Shown here piece after piece: positions 46,487 through 55,622 of a stretch of DNA of 64,000 bases. The stretch spans positions 124,001 through 188,000 of the forward strand of contig NZ_JAGHKQ010000007.1 of assembly GCF_017742235.1 (NCBI RefSeq). Reading direction: 5' to 3'. Both the position numbers and the translations under genes were made by a program. Source of the DNA: Bacillus sp. 165. GTDB taxonomy: Bacteria > Bacillota > Bacilli > Bacillales > Bacillaceae_G. Numbering within the stretch: the stretch's first letter is position 1; each line of letters opens with the position of its first letter. Under the pieces are notes generated by a model, which saw only the letters and a program-made list of their open reading frames with translations, was not told where the DNA came from and made no database searches.

Positions 46487-46515
46487 ATAATACTGATAAT
46501 TTTAAAAATTGTCAA
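46487..46515 (-). promoter_or_regulatory. SigA promoter of fadR-fadB-etfBA
   Basis: TTGACA, 17 bp, TATTAT on the minus strand. The start point falls at the edge of the FadR operator. Confidence 0.8.
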
Positions 46516-46586
46516 TAATAAGAAACACATTTATAGTATAATACAAAAATATATTTTTGCATTAAGAAAAGGCCCGAAGGCCCAAG

Positions 46587-48284
46587 TTATGCATTCTTTC
46601 TCTTTTGCATTTCTTCTTCAACCAACACACGCCGTAAAATTTTTCCAATCGTTGTTTTCGGCAGCTCTTTACGAAATTCATAAACCCTTGGTACTTTATA
46701 GGCAGCTAAATATTTTCTTGTAAATTGATTCAGTTCTTCCTCCGTACACTCTGCCCCTTCCTTAAGAACGATATACGCCTTTACCGTTTCTCCTCTATAT
46801 GGGTCAGGCACCCCCACCACAACCGCTTCCTGTACATTTTCATTTTCATATAACACTTCTTCCACCTCGCGCGGATATACATTAAACCCGCTTGCTACAA
46901 TCATATCTTTTTTTCGGTCGACAATATAAAAGAATCCTTCTTCATCCATGTACCCCATGTCTCCTGTATAAAGCCATCCGTCCTTCAGTACTGCAGCAGT
47001 TTCCTCTGGTTTATTCCAGTATCCCTTCATAACTTGTGGCCCTTTTACGATAATCTCGCCGATTTCTTTGTGTTCAACAGGTTCTCCCGTTTCCAAGGAT
47101 ACGACTCTCGCAACTGTATCCGGCCATGGAACACCAATGCTCCCCGCCACTCGCCTTGACCATAGGAAATTACTGTGTGTAACCGGAGAAGATTCTGTTA
47201 GGCCGTAGCCTTCTACCAGTTTTCCTCCTGTCGCCTTCTCAAATTGCTCTTGCACCTCAACAGGCAGCGGTGCAGACCCACTTAAACAAGCACGAACAGA
47301 AGAGATATCATACTTTTCAAGCGCTGGATGATTCAACAAACCGATATACATCGTAGGTGCGCCCGGAAATAATGTTACATGATGCTTTTTAATAGCCTTC
47401 AGCATCTCTAACACATCAAACTTAGGTATAAGTACCATTTTATACCCTTGCATAATAGAAATGTTCATCACAGTAGTCATTCCGTACACATGGAAAAAAG
47501 GCAGTACACCAAGGAGAACCTCTCCCCCTTTTTCACAGTTATATAACCAATGAATGCCCATTACTGTATTGGATACAAGATTTTCATGAGTCAGCATCAC
47601 ACCTTTTGGAAAGCCTGTAGTACCTCCTGTGTATTGCAGAAGCGCTAAATCCTCCTTCGGATCAAAGGACATCTCCAGTTCTTCTTTTGAAGCCGTTTTC
47701 AATATATTTTTGAAAAGACGAATGTCCTCGGTTTCTTGCACTTTTATAATCATTTTTGTTTGCTTCTTTTGTACAAACGGATATAGTAGATTTTTAGGAA
47801 ATGGCAGAAAATCTTTAATGCTTGTGACGATGACGTGTTGCAGATTTGTAGAGGATTTTACAGTTGTCACTTTCGGGTATACTAGGTCGAGGCAAAGAAT
47901 GATTTTGGCACCGGAATCTTGCAATTGATATTGCAGCTCACGCTCTGTATACAGAGGATTCGTCTGCACAACGATGGCACCTGCTAAAAGAGTACCATAA
48001 TATCCGATAACTCCTTGCGGACAATTCGGCAGCATAATGGCGACCCGGTCGCCTTTTTCAATACCTAATGATCGTAAATAATTCGCAAATTGCAGTGCTT
48101 GTGAATACACTTCCTGGAACGTAATATCCTTTCCCAAAAAATGAATCGCGATTTTATTTGGCAATTGCGCAGCTGTATCCTTCAAATACCATTGCAGCGG
48201 CTTACATTCCTGCTCAATTGTATACGGAATTTCTTGCGGATACTGCTTCAACCACGGTCGTTCCTGAAATAGTTCAGATGTCAT
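46587..48284 (-). CDS. lcfA: Long-chain-fatty-acid-CoA ligase
   Basis: A 565-aa AMP-forming synthetase that activates fatty acids with ATP and CoA. The P-loop-like motif is YTGGTTGFPKGVMLTH; then GYGLTESSPVTH, DGWLYTGDMGYMDEEGFFYIVDRKKDMI and the terminal Lys in PKTTIGKILRR. Site GGGGAGG. First in the lcfA-fadR-fadB-etfB-etfA order. A TATAAT is at 48329-48334 upstream, but no exact FadR operator was found there. Confidence 0.96.
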   Translation of the reverse strand: MTSELFQERPWLKQYPQEIPYTIEQECKPLQWYLKDTAAQLPNKIAIHFLGKDITFQEVYSQALQFANYLRSLGIEKGDRVAIMLPNCPQGVIGYYGTLLAGAIVVQTNPLYTERELQYQLQDSGAKIILCLDLVYPKVTTVKSSTNLQHVIVTSIKDFLPFPKNLLYPFVQKKQTKMIIKVQETEDIRLFKNILKTASKEELEMSFDPKEDLALLQYTGGTTGFPKGVMLTHENLVSNTVMGIHWLYNCEKGGEVLLGVLPFFHVYGMTTVMNISIMQGYKMVLIPKFDVLEMLKAIKKHHVTLFPGAPTMYIGLLNHPALEKYDISSVRACLSGSAPLPVEVQEQFEKATGGKLVEGYGLTESSPVTHSNFLWSRRVAGSIGVPWPDTVARVVSLETGEPVEHKEIGEIIVKGPQVMKGYWNKPEETAAVLKDGWLYTGDMGYMDEEGFFYIVDRKKDMIVASGFNVYPREVEEVLYENENVQEAVVVGVPDPYRGETVKAYIVLKEGAECTEEELNQFTRKYLAAYKVPRVYEFRKELPKTTIGKILRRVLVEEEMQKRKNA

Positions 48285-48622
48285 AGGCTGTCTACCTCCC
48301 CATACTAAAAAAATGAATAAGACCCGTCATTATACACTCAAGTCCATACTTGAAATCCATTTCATTATAGTACACAGAAGTTACTGTTACAATCATAATA
48401 TTTTAAAAATTCAGAAATTATTATACTGATTCAAATACGGACATATAAAAAGATTTCTATATAAGGTTAAGTATCTTTTGTATGGCTTGCTCCTTATACA
48501 CGATTTCTTAAAATTAACTTTTCCATGCGCATCTGAAAAATGTGCTTCCTTCCTTCAAAAATACATATTATTACCCTCACTTCTTGTCCACCACCACATA
48601 CAATATCGTAGGAGGTGATATC
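48285..48622. other. Gene-free divergent region
   Basis: 338 bp between lcfA and the spore-surface candidate. It holds the lcfA promoter (TATAAT, 48329) and CATACAATA at 48597-48605, which fits a SigK/SigE -10 but would leave a very short leader. Confidence 0.4.
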
Positions 48623-49024
48623 ATGAGTTGTAAAAAACCTATCTGTCCCATCGCTTTTCCTGTTTTTGATTCCCATTGTGTTCCTTGTCCTCCCCGGCCG
48701 GTCAATCCTACCAAAACTCGAAAATGCTTTGAGAACTGTGTTCCATTTCGAGTAGTAGGAAATCAAAAAGGCTCAACGATTTTTACAGCAGGGACTTCCA
48801 CATTCCCAAACACTATAGCAGCTACTGTTGAAAACACTTCAGACTTCTTAATCAACGTCATTGTTTCTTTTGAAGTTGGTCAACAAACCATTGGAATCCA
48901 ACCACACTCCTCTTTATCCTTCGTATTTGACGATGTAACCCAAATCAATGTATTCGGCTCAAACCAATCCGGATTTAGTGATGGTATTTTCAAATTCGAT
49001 GTGTGCTACACATTCGAGGTATAA
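48623..49024 (+). CDS. Cys-rich N-terminus protein, spore-surface (Ena/DUF3992-like) candidate
   Basis: A 133-aa protein without a signal peptide. The N-terminus is Cys- and Pro-rich (Cys 3, 8, 19, 22, 35, 39), a second block about 45-133 reads as beta strands with a late Cys128 (FKFDVCYTF). That plan, flexible Cys-bearing arm plus jelly-roll, resembles endospore appendage subunits of the DUF3992 group in the B. cereus clade; the match is by shape and ending, not by a firm motif. GGAGGTGAT is a perfect site. Single gene with strong terminator. Might instead be a coat or exosporium protein. Confidence 0.6.
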   Translation: MSCKKPICPIAFPVFDSHCVPCPPRPVNPTKTRKCFENCVPFRVVGNQKGSTIFTAGTSTFPNTIAATVENTSDFLINVIVSFEVGQQTIGIQPHSSLSFVFDDVTQINVFGSNQSGFSDGIFKFDVCYTFEV

Positions 49025-49064
49025 AAAAACTGAGCACAGCAAACCAGCTGTGCTCAGTTCTTTA
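49025..49064 (+). terminator. Terminator of the spore-surface candidate
   Basis: AACTGAGCACAGC and GCTGTGCTCAGTT around 6 nt, then CTTTATTTATT. Confidence 0.85.
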
Positions 49065-49076
49065 TTTATTCCCCTC

Positions 49077-49169
49077 TTACTTGCTAAAAAATAACATATA
49101 AATAACACCTAACACTAAAAAAGTTCCACAAATGGCAAGGAGCACCTTTGCCAATTTTTCCATGAACAT
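49077..49169 (-). CDS. Tiny membrane protein, 30 aa
   Basis: Starting MFMEKLAKVL, it has one hydrophobic helix of about 18 residues and ends MLFFSK. AAAGGGG lies 9 nt before the ATG; a second ATG is two codons in. It begins 14 nt after the mutS2 stop, so it may be its operon tail. No family recognised; several Bacillus membrane microproteins look like this. Confidence 0.5.
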   Translation of the reverse strand: MFMEKLAKVLLAICGTFLVLGVIYMLFFSK

Positions 49170-49183
49170 AGTTCCGTACCCCT

Positions 49184-51541
49184 TTATTTTAATTCTACGA
49201 CCGTCACTCCGAGTCCGCCCTCACCAATATCTCCATAACGGAAGCTCTTAACTGCCCGATGCTTCTTCAAGTATTCTTGCACACCTTGGCGCAAAGCTCC
49301 TGTTCCTTTCCCGTGAATGATGGAAATACGCGGATAGCTTGCAAGAAGAGCATCGTCAATATACTTCTCAACCCTGTGCAAAGCATCTTCGTATCGTTCG
49401 CCGCGCAAGTCTAGCTCTAAACTAACGTGATAGTCTTTTCCTTTTACTGTCGCCAGTGCTTTTTTCTCTGTTTGCTTTGGACTGCTGATATATTCCATGT
49501 CCTTTTCTTTGACTTTCATTTTTAAAATTCCAATTTGGACTTGCCACTCCGTGTCAGTTACTTTTTCAAGCAGCTGTCCTTTTTGTCCAAATGTTAACAC
49601 CTTAACTTCGTCCCCTAGTCGGAAGGTTTGCTTTGGTTTCGCTTCCGTGACAGCTTTTTTCTTCTCTACAAGCTTTGGCACTGCGCCTTCCAAACGGCTT
49701 TTTGCTTCAATCAATTCATGCTCTTTTACATTAACAAGCTGCTCTTTGCGCAGATGGCGAAGCTCTCGAATAATGGATTCCGCTTCCTTCTTAGATTGCT
49801 CTACCTTTTCCTCTGCTTTGCGCTCTGCTTCTTCAAACATTTTGTCACGCTGCTCATTAAACTCCAAGATTTGGCGCTGCAATTCTTTATGAAGCTTTTC
49901 AGATTCCTTGCGAAGCTCTTCAGCTTCCTTCCATTCTCGTTCAGCATTCTTTTTACTTTCTTCCAGCTTGGCAATCATATTTTCTACTTTATTAGCTTCT
50001 GAACTTGTATGGCTTCTTGCACGATCAATGACACGCTCTGATAAACCAAGACGCTTGGAAATTTCAAACGCATTACTTCGTCCAGGAACCCCTATTAACA
50101 GCCTGTATGTAGGACTTAATGTATTTACATCAAACTCCACACTCGCATTAATAACTTTTTCTCGGTTATAGCCGTATGCTTTCAATTCTGGATAGTGCGT
50201 TGTAGCAACCACACGTGCTCCACGGTGATATACTTCGTCTAAAATAGAGATGGCAAGAGCTGCTCCTTCTTGCGGATCTGTTCCTGCTCCCAGTTCATCA
50301 AACATAACTAAGCTTTCAAAATCTGCTTGTTCTAAAATATCAACAATATTCACCATATGAGATGAAAATGTACTTAAGCTTTGTTCGATAGATTGTTCAT
50401 CACCAATATCAGCAAATACTTGCTTAAACACGCAAATTTCAGAACCGTCAAGCACTGGAATTTGCAAGCCGGATTGAGCCATAAGCACACATAACCCTAT
50501 TGTTTTTAATGTAACAGTTTTCCCACCTGTATTCGGCCCTGTAATAACAATTGTCGTAAAATCTTCACCAAGCTCAATATCGTTCGGTACCACTATATCT
50601 TGTGCAATAAGTGGATGACGAGCTTTAAGCAGCTTCATATAACGATTGTTATTCAATTTTGGCTTAGAAGCTTTTAACCGTTTTGCATAAAGCGCTTTGG
50701 CAAAAATAAAATCAAACTCGGCTAACACTTCCACATTTTCTAAAATGATATCAGCTTCAGTTGCAACAGCTGCAGACAATTCAATTAAAATTCGTTCAAT
50801 CTCCTGCTTTTCTTTTACTTTAGCTTCTTGCAGCTGGTTATTCAAATCAACAACAGACTGCGGTTCGATAAACAGGGTTTGCCCGGAAGCAGACTGGTCA
50901 TGAACAATTCCTCCATACACATGACGATATTCTTGCTTTACCGGGATAACATAACGCTCGTTTCGAATTGTTACAATAGCATCAGACAGCATTTTGGACG
51001 CATTAGAAGAGCGAGTTAAGTTTTCTAGCTTTTCACGGATGCGAGATTCTGCACCGCGTATTTGCTGGCGGATGCTTCGCAGCTTTTCGCTTGCACTGTC
51101 AAGCACTTCTCCCCCATCTCCGATACAACTATTAATATTTCTTTCTAAATGATTAAGAGGCTCAATTCGTCCTGCAAATCCTTCTAAAATCGGCAGCTCG
51201 TGTTCATCTTCTACCATAGATTCAATAAAACGTTTCATCTGTCTACTCGCATACATGGTGCTGGAAATATCCACGAGTTCTTGCGGGCTCAATACACCAC
51301 CGATTTGCGCGCGCTTCACATGCATACGAATATCGAAAGCTCCTCCCATCGGAGCATTTCCCTTTAACCGAATAACTGTGACAGCTTCATCTGTCGTTTC
51401 TTGTAAATGCACTACCTCTTCAAAATCTATGCTCGGCTGCAGCTTACGCACTTTTTCACGTCCTAAAGAAGAAGAAGTGTGTTCAAATAGCTGCTCTTTC
51501 ACTTTGTCATATTCAAGTACTCGCAATGTACGTTCTAACAT
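49184..51541 (-). CDS. mutS2: MutS2 family DNA/ribosome-rescue ATPase
   Basis: A 785-aa MutS-like protein. Walker A GPNTGGKT, then [19 protein letters not shown], Walker [16 protein letters not shown], a coiled-coil (about 515-640) and a C-terminal Smr nuclease-like domain with [12 protein letters not shown] and [12 protein letters not shown]. It lacks the mismatch-recognition domain of MutS1. B. subtilis MutS2 splits collided ribosomes and affects recombination. 13 nt after polX. Confidence 0.97.
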   Translation of the reverse strand: MLERTLRVLEYDKVKEQLFEHTSSSLGREKVRKLQPSIDFEEVVHLQETTDEAVTVIRLKGNAPMGGAFDIRMHVKRAQIGGVLSPQELVDISSTMYASRQMKRFIESMVEDEHELPILEGFAGRIEPLNHLERNINSCIGDGGEVLDSASEKLRSIRQQIRGAESRIREKLENLTRSSNASKMLSDAIVTIRNERYVIPVKQEYRHVYGGIVHDQSASGQTLFIEPQSVVDLNNQLQEAKVKEKQEIERILIELSAAVATEADIILENVEVLAEFDFIFAKALYAKRLKASKPKLNNNRYMKLLKARHPLIAQDIVVPNDIELGEDFTTIVITGPNTGGKTVTLKTIGLCVLMAQSGLQIPVLDGSEICVFKQVFADIGDEQSIEQSLSTFSSHMVNIVDILEQADFESLVMFDELGAGTDPQEGAALAISILDEVYHRGARVVATTHYPELKAYGYNREKVINASVEFDVNTLSPTYRLLIGVPGRSNAFEISKRLGLSERVIDRARSHTSSEANKVENMIAKLEESKKNAEREWKEAEELRKESEKLHKELQRQILEFNEQRDKMFEEAERKAEEKVEQSKKEAESIIRELRHLRKEQLVNVKEHELIEAKSRLEGAVPKLVEKKKAVTEAKPKQTFRLGDEVKVLTFGQKGQLLEKVTDTEWQVQIGILKMKVKEKDMEYISSPKQTEKKALATVKGKDYHVSLELDLRGERYEDALHRVEKYIDDALLASYPRISIIHGKGTGALRQGVQEYLKKHRAVKSFRYGDIGEGGLGVTVVELK

Positions 51542-51554
51542 AAAAATCCTCCTA

Positions 51555-53273
51555 CTACTTATGGCGGCGGATAAAATCTAAAAGCTTATCAATTTCCCAT
51601 GTATTCACTACATTTTCTTTTTGAATCCAGCCCTTCCTTGCTGCCGCAACGCCGATCTCCATATGCTCCAACATATCCAACTGGTGCGCATCGGTATTTA
51701 TCGCTATTTTCACGCCTGCATCCTGTGCTTTTTTTAATAAATCCGCTGATAAGTCCAAACGCTGTGGATTTGCATTCAATTCAAGCACCGTGTCTGTTTC
51801 TTTTGCAAGCTGAATTAATAATTCTGTATCTACATCGTAGCCTTCCCGGCGGCCAATCAGACGTCCCGTCGGATGAGCTATCATATTGACATGATTGTTT
51901 TCAATTGCCGTGCGAAGACGCTTCATAATCTTCTCTCGTTCCTGTGAAAAGCTTGAGTGGATCGCTCCGATAACAAAATCCAGCTGCTGCAATACCTCGT
52001 CATCAAAATCTAATGTAGCATCTGGTAAAATATCCATCTCAATTCCCCGTAAAATTGTGAAATCGGGGTATTTGTCGTTGATCTTTTTAATTTCCTCTCC
52101 TTGCTGAAGCAACCGTTCTTTTGTAAGGCCATTGGCTACCTTTAAATACTGAGAGTGATCTGTAATAGCAATATAGCTGTATCCTCGTTTGATTGCAGCC
52201 TGAACCATTTCTTCAATGGAAAATGCACCGTCACTCCATGTTGTATGCATGTGCAAATCTCCTCGAATATCCTCAAGCTCAATCAAGTTGCCATACTCAT
52301 AAATCCACTCAATTTCCTTTCCGTCTTCTCTTACTTCCGGTGGAATATAGGGCAGGCTAAAATGCGCAAAAAACTCTTCTTCAGACTTGAATGTTTTTAC
52401 TTCTCCACTTTCGAGATCTTCAACACCGTATTCACTTATTTTTTTATTTTGCGCTTTCGCAATTTGACGCATTTTTACGTTATGATCCTTAGATCCTGTA
52501 AAATGATGAAGTGTCGTAATATATTCATCCGGCTTCACTAAACGAAAGTCGACACCAAGGTCATATTCATACTGCAAACGAAACGATACTTTCGTATCGC
52601 CATTTGCAATAACCTCCACAATCTTATCCAACTTCAGCAATTCTTCCCTTACCGCTTGCGGCTCATTTGTCGCAATAATGAAATCAAGATCCTTCACAGT
52701 CTCACGTACGCGGCGCAAGCTTCCAGCACGAGAAAAACGCTCAATTGCTTCGATATGCGCAAGCCTTTTCTCTATTTCTTCTGCAATAGGAATAACAAAC
52801 GCAATCGGCAAACGCTCTGGACGATTCCCAAATTGCTCGATCGCTTCCAATATTTTTTCCTCTGTTTTTTTACCAAACCCAGCTAGAGCTTGTACCTTCT
52901 TCTCATGGCAGGCCTGTTTTAATGTAACTAAGTCGACAACCCCGAGCTCTTTATAAAGCTTAGCAAGTTTTTTTCCTCCAAGACCGGGAAGCTTCAAGAG
53001 CGGAACCAGGCTGCTCGGCACTTCTGTTTGCAGCTCTTCAAGCGCTGCTGATGTTCCCGTTTCTATGTACTCTAAAATCACTGCAGCTGTCCCTTTTCCG
53101 ATTCCGTTGATTTTTGTAAAATCTTCAATCTCAGATAAGCTGCGGTCATCTGCTTCCAATGCAGCTGCCGCCTTGCGAAATGCAGAAATCTTAAACGGGT
53201 TTTCCCCCTTCAATTCCATATATAAGCCTATTGTTTCCAACAGTTTGATTACTTGTTTTTTGTTTACGCTCAT
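51555..53273 (-). CDS. polX: DNA polymerase X with PHP domain
   Basis: A 572-aa repair polymerase. HhH and finger parts at about 1-110 ([19 protein letters not shown]), the nucleotidyltransferase palm with [16 protein letters not shown] (Asp pair), and a C-terminal PHP exonuclease domain beginning [11 protein letters not shown] with further His and Asp residues to the end. It fills small gaps and has 3'-5' exonuclease activity. Start ATG after GAGGTGG; a 12-codon extension is unsupported. Follows cvpA. Confidence 0.96.
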   Translation of the reverse strand: MSVNKKQVIKLLETIGLYMELKGENPFKISAFRKAAAALEADDRSLSEIEDFTKINGIGKGTAAVILEYIETGTSAALEELQTEVPSSLVPLLKLPGLGGKKLAKLYKELGVVDLVTLKQACHEKKVQALAGFGKKTEEKILEAIEQFGNRPERLPIAFVIPIAEEIEKRLAHIEAIERFSRAGSLRRVRETVKDLDFIIATNEPQAVREELLKLDKIVEVIANGDTKVSFRLQYEYDLGVDFRLVKPDEYITTLHHFTGSKDHNVKMRQIAKAQNKKISEYGVEDLESGEVKTFKSEEEFFAHFSLPYIPPEVREDGKEIEWIYEYGNLIELEDIRGDLHMHTTWSDGAFSIEEMVQAAIKRGYSYIAITDHSQYLKVANGLTKERLLQQGEEIKKINDKYPDFTILRGIEMDILPDATLDFDDEVLQQLDFVIGAIHSSFSQEREKIMKRLRTAIENNHVNMIAHPTGRLIGRREGYDVDTELLIQLAKETDTVLELNANPQRLDLSADLLKKAQDAGVKIAINTDAHQLDMLEHMEIGVAAARKGWIQKENVVNTWEIDKLLDFIRRHK

Positions 53274-53345
53274 TTTTTCCACCTCTTTTTCAGAACGCCC
53301 TCTTTGCATACCTTTATGAAAAAACTTCCCTTATTAAAAGAGAAG

Positions 53346-53885
53346 TTATACCTTGTCCCCAAACACCCATAACTCTTTTACTGTTTCAGAAAGAATCGGT
53401 GTATCTTCTACGATTAATTTTGGCAATACAGATTTTTGAAACGACGCTTGTACATGTTGCTGCGGAAATAAAGATAACGCGAACATCACTATAAATAAAA
53501 TTACATATACTTCTAGAAATCCTAAAAGGGCTCCTCCGAATGAATTTACTTGCTTCAAAACCGGAATTTGCGCAAACATATTGAGCAAATTCCCTGCCAA
53601 CATAAACACGATTTTTGTTGCTATAAACAAAATAACAAATGCAATAGCCTGGTAGAAAACATCTTCAACATTCACCTGCTCAAGCCACGTATGCATTGTG
53701 ACTGTCGTTTCTAACGGATAAGGAATAATTCCTTTAAGTACTGGTGCTATATCATCATAATACACATACGCCACTATATATGCCGCAACAAAGCCTGCCA
53801 AACGTACAACCTGAAGAATTAGCCCCCTCTTTAATCCAAAGAAAAACCCAAGCACCAATAAAAGGACTATGAGCACATCCAGCAT
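53346..53885 (-). CDS. cvpA: CvpA family membrane protein
   Basis: A 179-aa protein with four membrane helices, named after colicin V production; role unknown, linked to envelope homeostasis. Typical start LDVLIVLLLVLGFFFGLKRG and NSFGGALLGFLEVYVI. It overlaps zapA by 1 nt (TAATG). Equals yshB in B. subtilis. Confidence 0.93.
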   Translation of the reverse strand: MLDVLIVLLLVLGFFFGLKRGLILQVVRLAGFVAAYIVAYVYYDDIAPVLKGIIPYPLETTVTMHTWLEQVNVEDVFYQAIAFVILFIATKIVFMLAGNLLNMFAQIPVLKQVNSFGGALLGFLEVYVILFIVMFALSLFPQQHVQASFQKSVLPKLIVEDTPILSETVKELWVFGDKV

Positions 53886-54151
53886 TATTCCATCATTCCT
53901 TTTGTTTGAAGTCGTTCCCTTAGTCTTTCATGTTCTTCACGTAATTTTATGTAATCATGCACTACATTGACGGCTGTAAGTACTGCCAATTTATTTATAT
54001 CAAGAGACGGGTTTTTAGCATTGATTTCCCGCATTTTATCATCTACAATCGCAGCAACCATACGAATATGGCTTGTACTTTCATCTCCTACGATTGAATA
54101 TTGTTGTCCATATATATCAACGTTAATTCGTTTTTTATTTTGTTGTGACAA
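53885..54151 (-). CDS. zapA: ZapA, cell division protein
   Basis: An 88-aa protein that binds FtsZ and promotes bundling of the division ring. N-terminal beta hairpin [13 protein letters not shown] and a long C-terminal coiled coil with [17 protein letters not shown]. The start is TTG (LSQQNKK), as GGAGG lies 8 nt upstream; another TTG five codons earlier is inside that site. First of zapA-cvpA-polX-mutS2. Confidence 0.93.
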   Translation of the reverse strand: MSQQNKKRINVDIYGQQYSIVGDESTSHIRMVAAIVDDKMREINAKNPSLDINKLAVLTAVNVVHDYIKLREEHERLRERLQTKGMME

Positions 54152-54278
54152 AGCAATGTCCTCCAATCAACATACAAAATCCTAAATTTAATCATACCAT
54201 GAAAAAACGGTATATGGAAAGATTAACACCAATTCTGTATGATTAAAAGTAGAAGTCCAAAACAAAGGAGCGAATATT

Positions 54279-55211
54279 TTGTCAAATCAAGTCGTATTAA
54301 AAACAACTGCAGCTGCTATTGAAAAAATGAAAGCTTATTACGTATCCAGTCTGCAGCCCAAGGTACCGCAAGGAGGCATATTTTCCGCAAAAATTCCCGG
54401 CTGCACTATCACTGCCTATAAATCAGGAAAGGTGATGTTTCAAGGCCCTGAATCGACACAAGAAGCTAGCCGCTGGGGAACTGCTGAAAGCAATGAAATT
54501 CCTAAAGCTCCTACAGTTAAGAAAACGACAAACTATACTCCACCTGCTTCTATAAGCAGTATGTCCATTATTGGGTCAGATGAAGTCGGAACAGGAGATT
54601 ATTTTGGCCCAATCACCGTTGTTGCAGTTTATGTTGATAAAAAACAAATTCCTCTACTGAAGGAGCTTGGAGTACGGGACTCCAAGAATTTGAATGATGA
54701 TCAAATTAAAAAAATTGCCAAAGATCTGCTTACCGTTGTCCCGTACAGCTTACTGTCCTTGCATAACCCTAAATACAATGAATTGCAGCAACGCGGAATG
54801 AATCAAGGTCAGATTAAAGCCTGGCTTCATAACCAAGCCATTCGAAACGTATCAGAAAAAATCACACCTGAAGCACCGGAGGCTATCTTAATCGACCAGT
54901 TCGTGCAGCCAGATACATATTATAAATATTTAGCAAGGCAAAAGGATGTACAAAAGAAAAATGTCTACTTTGCTACAAAGGGAGAAAGCGTCCACGTCGC
55001 AGTTGCAGCTGCTTCCATTTTAGCCCGGTATGCTTTTGTAAAGCAATTTGACGAACTCAGCAAAAAAGCAGGCTTCTCTTTACCAAAAGGCGCTGGTGCA
55101 CAAGTGGATGCAGCAGCAGCTAAACTGATTAAGAAATACGGAGAAGAAAGCTTGAAAAAGTTCACAAAGCTGCATTTTGCAAATACAGAGAAAGCCAAGC
55201 GCCTTATCTAA
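54279..55211 (+). CDS. rnhC: Ribonuclease HIII
   Basis: A 310-aa enzyme that cuts RNA in RNA-DNA hybrids. The N-terminal TBP-like substrate-binding domain (about 1-85) ends before GSDEVGTGDYFGPI, which holds the catalytic Asp-Glu; later DSKNL, LIDQF and the EXXHXAVAAASI-like GESVHVAVAAASILARY. TTG start after AAAGGAGCG. Diverges from zapA as in B. subtilis. Confidence 0.97.
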   Translation: MSNQVVLKTTAAAIEKMKAYYVSSLQPKVPQGGIFSAKIPGCTITAYKSGKVMFQGPESTQEASRWGTAESNEIPKAPTVKKTTNYTPPASISSMSIIGSDEVGTGDYFGPITVVAVYVDKKQIPLLKELGVRDSKNLNDDQIKKIAKDLLTVVPYSLLSLHNPKYNELQQRGMNQGQIKAWLHNQAIRNVSEKITPEAPEAILIDQFVQPDTYYKYLARQKDVQKKNVYFATKGESVHVAVAAASILARYAFVKQFDELSKKAGFSLPKGAGAQVDAAAAKLIKKYGEESLKKFTKLHFANTEKAKRLI

Positions 55212-55229
55212 TAACAAAGGAGGCACAGT

Positions 55230-55532
55230 ATGGTACTCGAAACTGCCACGTTATATGTAAAAGAGGGGATGGAGCACGAATTTAAAGCTGCTTTTCAAAA
55301 AGCTTCTGTCATTCTCTCATCTATGAATGGTTACATTTCTCACAAGCTTCTTAAATGTATAGAAGCCGAAAGAAAGTATTTACTTTTAGTAGAATGGGAA
55401 ACGCTAGAGGACCACACTATCGGATTTCGTACGTCTAAAGAATATCAAACATGGAGAGGGATGCTGCATCACTTCTATGAACCCTTTCCAGTAGTAGAAC
55501 ATTTTGAGGATGTTTCTTATAAGAAACATTAA
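55230..55532 (+). CDS. ABM-domain monooxygenase-like protein
   Basis: A 100-aa dimeric ferredoxin-like fold protein of the antibiotic biosynthesis monooxygenase group. VLETATLYVKEGMEHEFKAAF opens the fold, and LLLVEWETLEDHTIGFRTS is the conserved centre. Some members degrade heme, others remove quinones or have no known reaction; heme-ligand residues are not evident. 18 nt after rnhC with AAAGGAGG, so co-transcribed. Confidence 0.85.
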   Translation: MVLETATLYVKEGMEHEFKAAFQKASVILSSMNGYISHKLLKCIEAERKYLLLVEWETLEDHTIGFRTSKEYQTWRGMLHHFYEPFPVVEHFEDVSYKKH

Positions 55533-55539
55533 TAAGTAT

Positions 55540-55568
55540 AAAAAAGAGCTGAATTCAGCTCTTTTTGT
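55540..55568 (+). terminator. Terminator after the ABM gene
   Basis: AAAAAGAGCTGAATTCAGCTCTTTTT, a perfect palindrome. Confidence 0.85.
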
Positions 55569-55587
55569 ACTGCTTCTCTTCCTACGT

Positions 55588-55622
55588 AAAAAAGCAGCCC
55601 TCAAGCAAAGGGCTGCTTTTTA
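55588..55622 (-). terminator. Terminator of pheT
   Basis: AAAAAGCAGCCCT and AGGGCTGCTTTTT around 7 nt, next to the pheT stop. Confidence 0.85.

Noticed and set aside
48312..48332. FadR operator before lcfA
   Set aside because: AATGA and TCATT arms are present but 10 bp apart instead of 4, so it does not match the operator.
48494..48766. 90-codon minus-strand frame
   Set aside because: Antisense to the spore-surface candidate, which has a perfect ribosome site and terminator.
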